Part shown: piece by piece, positions 1 through 5,075 of the stretch
How positions within the stretch are numbered: the first letter of the stretch is position 1
How the letters are laid out: every line of letters begins with the position of its first letter
Source: Bacteroidota bacterium
GTDB lineage: Bacteria > Bacteroidota > Bacteroidia > Bacteroidales > Paludibacteraceae
NCBI GenBank assembly: GCA_022709605.1
Contig: JAKLIM010000249.1
Coordinates: 1-5,802, forward strand
DNA: 5,802 bases
Direction: 5' to 3'
Made by a program: the position numbers and the translations under genes
Notes under the pieces: model-generated
The model's input: only the letters and a program-made list of their open reading frames with translations
What the model was told of the DNA's origin: nothing
Databases searched by the model: none

Positions 1-5
1 TATTA

Positions 6-36
6 CAAAGATAGTTAATTTAATTGTTTTAACAAA
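6..36 (-). promoter_or_regulatory. Leftward Bacteroidota-type promoter
   Basis: On the minus strand a perfect TATCTTTG -7 element (6-13) lies 19 bp downstream of a TTTG -33 element (33-36, CAAA on the plus strand). This matches the known Bacteroidota housekeeping promoter (-33 TTG/TTTG, -7 TAnnTTTG, about 19-20 bp apart). Transcription would start at or just beyond the left edge, so the gene served lies outside the window. It forms a divergent pair with the rightward promoter at 74-104. The -33 element overlaps the first of two TTAACA hexamers. The motif match is seen; activity is inferred. Confidence 0.7.
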
Positions 37-44
37 ATTTAACA
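29..44. repeat. Paired TTAACA hexamers, 10-bp period (left copy)
   Basis: TTAACA occurs at 29-34 and again at 39-44, exactly one helical turn apart; the match extends to TTTAACA at 28-34 and 38-44. The same arrangement recurs at 4399-4414 in the other divergent promoter region. The first hexamer overlaps the -33 element of the leftward promoter, so a bound protein would meet RNA polymerase there. It is a candidate operator, but the DNA is very A/T-rich and chance occurrence is a real possibility. Confidence 0.35.
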
Positions 45-73
45 TTATGTAGTTTGGTATTTTTATACTTTTG

Positions 74-104
74 TTGACAACAAGAGGAATTTTCACTATC
101 TTTG
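74..104 (+). promoter_or_regulatory. Rightward Bacteroidota-type promoter
   Basis: A perfect TATCTTTG -7 element (97-104) lies 20 bp downstream of TTG at 74-76 (within TTGTTG). Transcription would start around 110-115, giving a short leader before the ATG at 127. It should drive the four-gene operon ending at 1751, since no terminator is seen between those genes. A second -7-like word, TACTTTTG, lies at 66-73 but has no -33 partner. Confidence 0.75.
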
Positions 105-126
105 TATAACACAAAACTATAACATT

Positions 127-336
127 ATGGCTAAATTTAAAATCGGTGAAACGGTATTTATGAAATGTGACGATGACAAAAGACGGTTTATCGTTACGGG
201 AATACTGATAAGAAGAAGGCATAGAGAATACGAGGTTACGGGCATTGATTCAATGTTCTACAAGCAGGAATTTGAAATTTGTTCAGAGATAAAACAAAAA
301 GAAGTTCCCGGATTTAAAACAATTAAAACTAAATAA
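127..336 (+). CDS. Small SH3/KOW-like beta-barrel protein, unknown function
   Basis: This 69-aa basic protein is the first gene of the rightward operon. Residues 1-50 alternate short beta strands: KFKIGETVFMK (3-13), RRFIVTGILIRR (19-30) and REYEVTGI (33-40), ending in YKQEFEIC (45-52). The pattern of an initial F-x-I-G-E-x-V-F, then a V-T-G-I strand and an E-Y-E-V strand, is typical of small SH3-like (KOW/Tudor-type) barrels, which are common in Bacteroidota phages and mobile elements and often bind nucleic acid or protein. The C-terminal tail (53-69) is lysine-rich and probably flexible. ATG 127 is chosen because it falls 22 bp after the -7 element. The next gene starts 7 bp after the stop. 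The fold is inferred from pattern; no function can be assigned. Confidence 0.75.
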   Translation: MAKFKIGETVFMKCDDDKRRFIVTGILIRRRHREYEVTGIDSMFYKQEFEICSEIKQKEVPGFKTIKTK

Positions 337-343
337 TAAAATT

Positions 344-1279
344 TTGAAATCAACAGAAACCATTTCGTACAAGTACGACATAGAGTGTCCGTACTGCCAC
401 AGTAAAAGGTTAAAAAATAGTAGAAACTATTATAACAAAAAAGGGTACAGCACACAATATAAATGCCTTGATTGCTCAAAATACTTTGTTATAAATAAAA
501 ACAATATTAAGGGTGCAAGGGTTTTGGTTATGTCCGACCTGCATTGTGGACACATTACGGGATTAACACCCCCGCAGTATCAGCAAAACGGCATTAATGG
601 TGATTTTCAAAGAGAAAGTTGGCTATGGTTTAAAAATACTATTGAAAGAATAAAACCTATTGACGTGCTTATTGTCAACGGGGACTGTATTGACGGCAGA
701 CAAGAAAAGTCGGCTGGAAAAGAACTTGTAACCGGCGACAGATTAACACAGGTAAATATGGCTGTCGAGTGTATTGGGGCTGTAAATGCTAAGAAAATAT
801 ATATAGTTAAGGGAACACCATACCATACTGGGAAAGAAGAGGATTGGGAGAACCTAATTTATGAGAAGGTTGGTGCTGAAAGCATAAGCGCACACCTTAA
901 ACTGTTAATCAACAACTGTCTTTTTGATGTTAGGCACAAAACAGGAAGGTCGAACATACCTCACGGGAGGTTTACGGCAATGGCGAGAACGGCAATGTGG
1001 AACGATCTTATGAACCACACAGAGGAAAACAAGGCAAACATTATTATCCGCTCTCACGTTCACTACCATATATATGGTGGTCATTCCAACAATCGTATTT
1101 TTATGACAACACCGGCACTACAAGGAGATACTGAATATGGTTATAAAGAGTGTGAGGGCAATGTGGACTACGGTGTTGTCTATTTTGACATTACAAAGAA
1201 CGGCATTGTGAAAGATTGGCGAATGTTAAAGGCTATATTTGAAACCAAGTTAAACAAGACACAAGTTTGTGAATTATGA
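344..1279 (+). CDS. Zinc-ribbon / calcineurin-like metallophosphoesterase fusion
   Basis: This 311-aa protein has two domains. Residues 15-48 are a zinc ribbon (C15-P-Y-C18, then C41-L-D-C44 followed by K-Y-F) resembling the DNA-binding ribbons at the N-terminus of IS1-type InsA and other transposases. Residues 58-270 are a calcineurin-like metallophosphoesterase: D65-L-H67 (motif I), N112-G-D114-C-I-D117 (motif II), G157-T-P-Y-H161 in place of the usual G-N-H-D/E (motif III), H198 in VRHKTG, and S237-H238-V-H240 for the last motif. The metal ligands appear complete apart from the altered motif III. Such enzymes cut phosphodiester or phosphomonoester bonds with two metal ions; with the ribbon, a nucleic-acid substrate is a reasonable inference (nuclease or 3'-end processing), not shown. 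The start is TTG at 344: the frame is open only from 293, no ATG precedes the zinc ribbon, and the first in-frame ATG (residue 63) would destroy motif I's strand. The gene overlaps the next by ATGA. Confidence 0.85.
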   Translation: MKSTETISYKYDIECPYCHSKRLKNSRNYYNKKGYSTQYKCLDCSKYFVINKNNIKGARVLVMSDLHCGHITGLTPPQYQQNGINGDFQRESWLWFKNTIERIKPIDVLIVNGDCIDGRQEKSAGKELVTGDRLTQVNMAVECIGAVNAKKIYIVKGTPYHTGKEEDWENLIYEKVGAESISAHLKLLINNCLFDVRHKTGRSNIPHGRFTAMARTAMWNDLMNHTEENKANIIIRSHVHYHIYGGHSNNRIFMTTPALQGDTEYGYKECEGNVDYGVVYFDITKNGIVKDWRMLKAIFETKLNKTQVCEL

Positions 1280-1479
1280 AAACCTATATCTTGACATATT
1301 CTGTCTGTGGTAAGCCGTTCAGGAGTAAGATAAAAGCCGACACGGAGGAACAGGCGTGGGGTAAACTTCTTGAAAACATAAAAAGGTCAATAAAATTGGG
1401 CAAAGCTGAAATAGAAAAAAAAGAAAATAATAATAGTTTACCACCGGGATTTGAAAATATATTTGGTATGTTTAAATAA
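1276..1479 (+). CDS. 67-aa hypothetical protein, coupled to the phosphoesterase
   Basis: The ATG overlaps the stop codon of the phosphoesterase gene (ATGA at 1276-1279), so translation is probably coupled. Residues 1-10 (MKTYILTYSV) and 13-20 (KPFRSKIK) look like a beta hairpin. They are followed by DTEEQAWGKLLENIKRSI (22-39), an amphipathic helix, and a strand or charged stretch, KAEIEKKE (43-50). This beta-beta-alpha layout, with a T-E-E-E/Q-A turn before the helix, is common in small phage proteins of unknown role. The tail SLPPGFENIFGMFK (54-67) is hydrophobic and aromatic after a linker of asparagines, possibly a docking peptide. No cysteine pair, catalytic motif or membrane segment is visible. 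Function unknown. Confidence 0.75.
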   Translation: MKTYILTYSVCGKPFRSKIKADTEEQAWGKLLENIKRSIKLGKAEIEKKENNNSLPPGFENIFGMFK

Positions 1480-1490
1480 TACTTAAAACT

Positions 1491-1751
1491 ATGAAAATAA
1501 ATAAACTTGAAAAGATACTCATTGACTGTTACCGCAAGGCGTACAGCGAGTCAACACCACCAGCAGACTTCGACAAAATGATGGAATCTGGGGAAACCAG
1601 GGTGGATGGGTTTTTTATGAATTATACCCTGTCGGATGAACGGCAAAATGAGATTATAGCAGAAGCTATTAAGGCAAACAAGTTAAAAGATTGGGATGCC
1701 AGGTGGTTGACCAGGAACTACCTTCTTGGTTGTTCGCCAACGTCAGCGTGA
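1491..1751 (+). CDS. 86-aa hypothetical protein with C-terminal LGCSPTSA
   Basis: This is the last gene of the operon, 11 bp after the previous stop and preceded by AAAACT-ATG. The protein is mainly helical: residues 3-18 (INKLEKILIDCYRKAY), a short STPPADFDKMM segment (21-31), DERQNEIIAEAIKAN (49-63) and WDARWLTRNYLL (68-79). It ends in the distinctive LGCSPTSA (79-86). I have an impression of similar small Bacteroidota phage proteins with a STPPADFD-like segment and a GCSPTS-like end, but cannot name a family. No catalytic residues or membrane segments are evident. A strong hairpin begins directly after the stop, marking the end of the transcription unit. Function unknown. Confidence 0.75.
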   Translation: MKINKLEKILIDCYRKAYSESTPPADFDKMMESGETRVDGFFMNYTLSDERQNEIIAEAIKANKLKDWDARWLTRNYLLGCSPTSA

Positions 1752-1754
1752 TTT

Positions 1755-1791
1755 TTTGCGAAAATTACCGTTTTTTGGTAATTTTCGCAAA
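1755..1791. terminator. Strong hairpin after the rightward operon
   Basis: The left arm 1755-1769 (TTTGCGAAAATTACC) pairs perfectly with 1777-1791, giving a 15-bp stem around a 7-nt loop of G followed by six T. It begins 3 bp after the stop of the 86-aa gene. Neither strand has a proper U-tract after the stem, so it is not a textbook terminator. It could protect transcript 3' ends or block transcription together with the hairpin at 1816-1845. A perfect 12-bp palindrome, AAACAATTGTTT (1789-1800), overlaps its right edge. Confidence 0.5.
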
Positions 1792-1815
1792 CAATTGTTT
1801 ATAATGAAGTGTAAT

Positions 1816-1845
1816 AAAAAAGGCGATCAAATGACCGCCTTTTTT
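1816..1845. terminator. Bidirectional rho-independent terminator
   Basis: AAAAAAGGCG (1816-1825) pairs with CGCCTTTTTT (1836-1845) around a 10-nt loop in which TC (1827-1828) and GA (1833-1834) can extend the stem after one mismatch. A run of six T follows the GC core on either strand, so it can stop both the rightward operon ending at 1751 and the leftward capsid gene ending at 1864. It lies between the two convergent stop codons, exactly where a shared terminator is expected. Confidence 0.85.
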
Positions 1846-1863
1846 ATTTAAGAGATAATCTGA

Positions 1864-3189
1864 TTATATACCGGTGAGTTGTACGTAGAATGAACTATCG
1901 GTGTTCGTCATCTGCATTCCGATACAATAACTTACAAAGTAGTCAATGTAGTCATTATAACCACCATTACCCTTGTAAAGCCCCATACTGTCGCCCATTT
2001 CAAAGGGGTTCAGTCCGGTCATACAAACTGGATCAATAGTATCAATGTCGAGTACAAGCAGTAAGTTTTCAAAGAAAGCAGGGAATAAACCTGAACGCTG
2101 CTCAAACAGAGGAGTTGGCAACTGCACGAACTTCATTGTTCCAATGGTATATTCATCCAAATTCATATTGTACTTCATATTTTCGGGGAAGTAACGAATC
2201 GGGTTTTTAAGCACAGAAGCCATTGAAGATAAAGCACGGTCAGTACCAAGAATGAAACGGGGAACATTGACGTTTTTGTAGTTAGTATTGAAAGCCAGTT
2301 GGCGGAAGTCGGCTTCGAGGGTTGCCGGGGTAGAGGTAGCGTGTTGCGAACCGCTAAATTTCATAAACGGGAAAATACCCCAAGAGGTCTTTGCCTGATA
2401 TGAACCTGCGGTTAAAGCTGCGTCTGCCGGGGCTGTCAAAGTAACATTACCCTTTGTACCATTGAAAAACTGCTGGAATACGTCAAGTTGAGCATTGTTC
2501 ATGGTCAGCTTCATATCCTTTGCAATGTAATCGGTAGTTCCGGCGTTCTGATATTTCAACAGGGTACGTTTTGTCCATCTCCTATTACGCTGCCCCAGAG
2601 CCATATAGTTCGTGTGCTGTGTCGTGGTGATCTTGTCGTAATGTGAAAAATAGTTTTGACCGTCAGCGATGATTGGGAAACCGATGTTAAGTTTTTCTGT
2701 GGCTGCGATGGTCGGTACGGACTGTCCGGTAAGTGGGTTAACGGTAATAGTTTCCGAGGCTGCGGTAACGCTTGCGATAACGCCCTGTGTTCCGTCAGGA
2801 TACCATACGCTGTCACCAACGACTGTTCCACGAGTTCCACCTGTGGTTAACACGAGTGTCTGTGTGCCTGTAGTTGTTGATGCACCTGTGGCGATAGTTA
2901 AAATTGGGCGGAACCAGTTTTCTTCTGTCCAAGTGTACTCGTCAGATGGGTAATACTTGATGGGTTTGCTGAACAGGATACGGAAAATGTTGTACTGTGC
3001 AGGGAAATTCTCAACGATGCTTTCAAAGATAGCACGTTTGAGGTGTACGGTTTCGTCATAACCATAAATGCCGGAATATTCAGATGCCGGAGCATTAGCC
3101 ATCCATAAGGCGTTAAGGTTATTTTGTGTTGCTGCGGGATTTACCTGATTAGGTGTTCCTACAAAGCTGTCTTGTGGGTTAGTTGCCAT
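1864..3189 (-). CDS. Major capsid protein (HK97-fold, DUF5309/SU10-like)
   Basis: This 441-aa protein would form the shell of the phage head. It follows a scaffold-like gene in the same orientation, the usual morphogenesis order. Residues 1-30 are a Gln/Asn/Ala-rich tail. Residues 44-95 hold an alpha segment ending in FPAQYNIFRILFSKPIKYYPSDEY, like the conserved 'end of long helix plus loop' region of DUF5309-type capsid proteins. Residues about 97-165 form a Thr/Gly/Val-rich beta insertion (VVGDSVWYPDGTQG, ASETITVNP) typical of insertion domains in such proteins. Residues 180-245 then contain a YFSHYDKITTTQHTNY-type segment and a long helix ending in FFNGTKG, as in SU10-like capsids. The C-terminal half, with FILGTDRAL (312-320), fits the P-domain/A-domain. 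No protease or signal peptide is seen. The GC content of the beta insertion is visibly higher than in the flanking genes. The assignment rests on remembered family patterns and context, not a search. Confidence 0.8.
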   Translation of the reverse strand: MATNPQDSFVGTPNQVNPAATQNNLNALWMANAPASEYSGIYGYDETVHLKRAIFESIVENFPAQYNIFRILFSKPIKYYPSDEYTWTEENWFRPILTIATGASTTTGTQTLVLTTGGTRGTVVGDSVWYPDGTQGVIASVTAASETITVNPLTGQSVPTIAATEKLNIGFPIIADGQNYFSHYDKITTTQHTNYMALGQRNRRWTKRTLLKYQNAGTTDYIAKDMKLTMNNAQLDVFQQFFNGTKGNVTLTAPADAALTAGSYQAKTSWGIFPFMKFSGSQHATSTPATLEADFRQLAFNTNYKNVNVPRFILGTDRALSSMASVLKNPIRYFPENMKYNMNLDEYTIGTMKFVQLPTPLFEQRSGLFPAFFENLLLVLDIDTIDPVCMTGLNPFEMGDSMGLYKGNGGYNDYIDYFVSYCIGMQMTNTDSSFYVQLTGI

Positions 3190-3217
3190 TTAATTGTGTT
3201 TTTAAGGTTAGTATTTA

Positions 3218-4309
3218 TTAGCGTTGAGTTTTGTTTACGAATACCGATGATGGCTCTCTTAGAAATCCATTCATTTGATTTTTGATTTTAGAAACAAGGT
3301 CGTTCTGTCCGTCTTTTGCGTCAGCAATCTTTTCCACCTTGTCGCCACGTTGCTGTGCTAAAATTTCTAATTCTTCCGAGGTGCGTTTTTTAATACCCTC
3401 ATCAATTTCTTTGTAAACTTTATTCTGCATTTCGCTAATTATTTGTTCGTTGGTTTGTTTGCCGTAGAGCATCCAAGCAATAGAACTTGCGGCAGTATCT
3501 TTATAAACACCGTCATTAGTTACGAGGTCTGCAACGGGGTTTTGATACAGGCGTGTTTCAATTTCTTTTACTTGTGAATGTGTAAGGTTTGGGAAGTCTT
3601 TTTTAAGCTGTTTTATGGTGCTTTCCACACTCGCCACCACCCTGTCAGCATACTCATTGGTCTGTCTTTCCCTTTGCTGCGACACTAATTTATAGTTTTG
3701 TGCGTCAGCGTTGAACAACCTTTTGGAGGATTTAACAAGCAGGTCTTTTGCCTTATCATCCATTTCCTCAAAATCGTCTTTGGTAACATCACTATTGTAG
3801 TGAGATACCAGCTTAAACTCGTCAATGCTGTCCGGTGATTTTGTGAAGTCAAGACCGTCGGTAAAGATAGATTTCCCGATAGTGGTATAGTCCTGACCGT
3901 TATCCCAGGCGTTCACCAATACCTTAATATCTTCCGGCATACGGGTAATAGCATCAACTATCTTTTTGTTTCTCACGTTATCTTTTATCAGTTCTTCGTT
4001 AGCTTCGAGTTCTTTAAGTTTATTAAGTTTCTCAATCAGTTCTTCGTTGTTTTTAAACTCCAATGATGTTTTTTCTTTAATGAAATTAAAAATGTCCACA
4101 TTGGGTTTTTCTGTTTTAATTTCTTTTTGGATGTCACCGAGAGGGGTTTTGATAATGTTGGGATCGGCTGCCGGTGTTTCTGTTTTAACTTCTGTTATCG
4201 GTGGTTCTGTTGGTGTCTGCGGTGTCTGTGTCTGTGGTACTTCGATTTTCTTACCAAACATTATTGCCGCTGCACCAACTCCCGATGGGATGTTAGCAAA
4301 TTCATTCAT
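3218..4309 (-). CDS. Probable scaffold / capsid-assembly protein
   Basis: This 363-aa, highly charged protein ends 28 bp before the capsid gene on the same strand. After a short hydrophobic start (GVGAAAIMFGKK, 10-21) comes a low-complexity Pro/Gln/Thr stretch (25-50, with PQTQTPQTPTEPP). Charged helical segments follow, with coiled-coil character at about 86-112 (NNEELIEKLNKLKELEANEE), 205-250 and 286-332. There are almost no cysteines and no visible enzymatic motif. Size, charge, disorder plus coiled coil, and position directly upstream of the capsid gene all fit a scaffolding protein that guides procapsid assembly and is then released or degraded. No protease domain is apparent. ATG 4309 is the only reasonable start; a 4-codon ATG-AAA-ATT-AAA-TAA lies just upstream, probably by chance. 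The role is inferred from context. Confidence 0.7.
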   Translation of the reverse strand: MNEFANIPSGVGAAAIMFGKKIEVPQTQTPQTPTEPPITEVKTETPAADPNIIKTPLGDIQKEIKTEKPNVDIFNFIKEKTSLEFKNNEELIEKLNKLKELEANEELIKDNVRNKKIVDAITRMPEDIKVLVNAWDNGQDYTTIGKSIFTDGLDFTKSPDSIDEFKLVSHYNSDVTKDDFEEMDDKAKDLLVKSSKRLFNADAQNYKLVSQQRERQTNEYADRVVASVESTIKQLKKDFPNLTHSQVKEIETRLYQNPVADLVTNDGVYKDTAASSIAWMLYGKQTNEQIISEMQNKVYKEIDEGIKKRTSEELEILAQQRGDKVEKIADAKDGQNDLVSKIKNQMNGFLREPSSVFVNKTQR

Positions 4310-4360
4310 AATTTTTGTTATTTAATTTTCATTAATAGGTTAATTTTAACTAATTCTTAA

Positions 4361-4392
4361 CAAAGATAATAAGTTTATTTCAATTACACAAA
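4361..4392 (-). promoter_or_regulatory. Leftward promoter of the scaffold-capsid unit
   Basis: On the minus strand TATCTTTG (4361-4368) lies 20 bp downstream of a TTTG -33 element (4389-4392). Both elements and the spacing match the Bacteroidota promoter consensus. Transcription would begin near 4353, giving a leader of roughly 45 nt before the ATG at 4309. This is the only promoter seen for the two-gene capsid unit, whose terminator is at 1816-1845. Confidence 0.8.
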
Positions 4393-4398
4393 TTTTAA

Positions 4399-4414
4399 TT
4401 AACATTTTTTAACA
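4399..4414. repeat. Paired TTAACA hexamers, 10-bp period (right copy)
   Basis: TTAACA at 4399-4404 and TTAACA at 4409-4414 repeat with the same 10-bp spacing as the pair at 29-44. They lie just upstream of the leftward -33 element and over the place where the rightward promoter's -33 element should be. A factor bound here could control both promoters of this divergent region. A further TTAACA (4357-4362) overlaps the leftward -7 element. This is a candidate operator only. Confidence 0.35.
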
Positions 4415-4435
4415 TTAAGTGTTTTATTAATGGTT

Positions 4436-4443
4436 TATCTTTG
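4436..4443 (+). promoter_or_regulatory. Rightward -7 element with weak -33
   Basis: A perfect TATCTTTG lies 18 bp before the ATG at 4462, giving a very short leader. No TTG or TTTG occurs 19-20 bp upstream; that position falls in the TTAACATT repeat, so this promoter may need an activator. It should drive the rightward run of small genes starting at 4462 and forms a divergent pair with the capsid promoter. Confidence 0.65.
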
Positions 4444-4461
4444 TGCTTTAAACTGATAACT

Positions 4462-4851
4462 ATGACCATTAAAAACAGATTTAACATTGACTTTTTCGAG
4501 TTTTCATTCCTTGTGGAGGCGTGTATCCCACCAGTACCAATAGCCCGTGCAGTGTTTTGGGGTAAGGTTCTTAATGAATATTACAAGGTATTATCTCAAG
4601 AAGAACGTGATAAGTTACATGAGTGGTTAAATCATAATCCACGATTAATGCAAGGTATCAGTGATGGAAATACCGACTGTCTTTTATTTAATGCAAGGTA
4701 CGACAGGTATAATCAATATATGGTTACAGCGGACAAGGATAACAGGATTGAAACGTTTGAAACATTTAAGTTTAATAATAGATACCACGTTTCACCCAGT
4801 ACGTCTGTGGAAGAACAATACATTATTAATATAGAACATAAAAATAAATAA
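4462..4851 (+). CDS. 129-aa conserved phage hypothetical protein (EACIPPVPIARAVFW)
   Basis: This is the first gene of the second rightward run. The ATG at 4462 is chosen over the in-frame TTG at 4441, because that TTG lies inside the promoter -7 element and could not be transcribed. The N-terminal half has a striking segment, FFEFSFLVEACIPPVPIARA (11-30), continuing VFWGKVLNEYY (31-41), then SQEERDKLHEWLNHNPRL (45-62), probably helical. A second conserved-looking patch is DCLLFNARYDRYNQYMV (72-88). I recall similar proteins in Bacteroides phages and mobile elements, always of unknown function. It is not clearly transmembrane, since the hydrophobic stretch is broken by E19, P23, P24 and P26. 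The next gene starts 2 bp after its stop. Confidence 0.8.
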   Translation: MTIKNRFNIDFFEFSFLVEACIPPVPIARAVFWGKVLNEYYKVLSQEERDKLHEWLNHNPRLMQGISDGNTDCLLFNARYDRYNQYMVTADKDNRIETFETFKFNNRYHVSPSTSVEEQYIINIEHKNK

Positions 4852-4853
4852 CT

Positions 4854-5075
4854 ATGATAACCTACGGATTAAATTCAATTATTTCGACACACAACAAAAC
4901 AAGTTACTGTTTTGAAAACAATCTATTCACCATAAGACAGGGCGACAAGATAGTCTTTGAAATGTCAAAAGACGAGATAGACACCATCTTTGAGGGTACA
5001 TTATTGTTTACCCCACAGGACTATCTTTTGAAAGGTCAGGAGATATTTATTGATGCGTGTAGTGTTGTCGGATAA
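4854..5075 (+). CDS. 73-aa hypothetical protein
   Basis: It begins 2 bp after the previous stop with the context AACT-ATG, so it is in the same transcription unit. The protein appears beta-rich: TSYCFENNLFTIRQGDKIVFEM (16-37) reads as a strand-turn-strand, followed by a short acidic helix, SKDEIDTIFEG (38-48), then LLFTPQDYLLKGQEIFIDAC (50-69). There is no recognisable motif, signal peptide or membrane segment. The stop codon overlaps the first bases of the structured element that follows (ATAAC at 5072-5076). Function unknown. Confidence 0.7.
   Translation: MITYGLNSIISTHNKTSYCFENNLFTIRQGDKIVFEMSKDEIDTIFEGTLLFTPQDYLLKGQEIFIDACSVVG

Noticed and set aside
258..479. Leftward 73-codon frame over the end of the first gene and the zinc-ribbon region
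   Set aside because: It is antisense to two well-supported genes and its Cys/Phe/Tyr-rich composition is a reverse-strand artefact.
1458..1465. TATATTTG as an internal promoter for the 86-aa gene
   Set aside because: It fits TAnnTTTG and lies 26 bp before the start, but no TTG is found 19-20 bp upstream and the word is inside a coding sequence; a similar word at 1234-1241 is equally unsupported.
2556..3095. Several short open frames on both strands within the capsid gene
   Set aside because: They overlap the capsid frame entirely, lack family-like patterns and have no upstream promoter.
4321..4335. Four-codon upstream reading frame before the scaffold gene as an attenuator
   Set aside because: In such A/T-rich leader sequence an ATG followed by a nearby TAA is expected by chance, and no competing hairpins are visible.
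3966..4360. Rightward open frames of 119 and 77 codons opposite the scaffold gene
   Set aside because: They are antisense shadows of the charged, low-complexity scaffold gene; their compositions (Ser/Leu-rich, Cys/Phe-rich) are what the reverse of Lys/Glu/Pro/Gln codons gives, and no promoter serves them.
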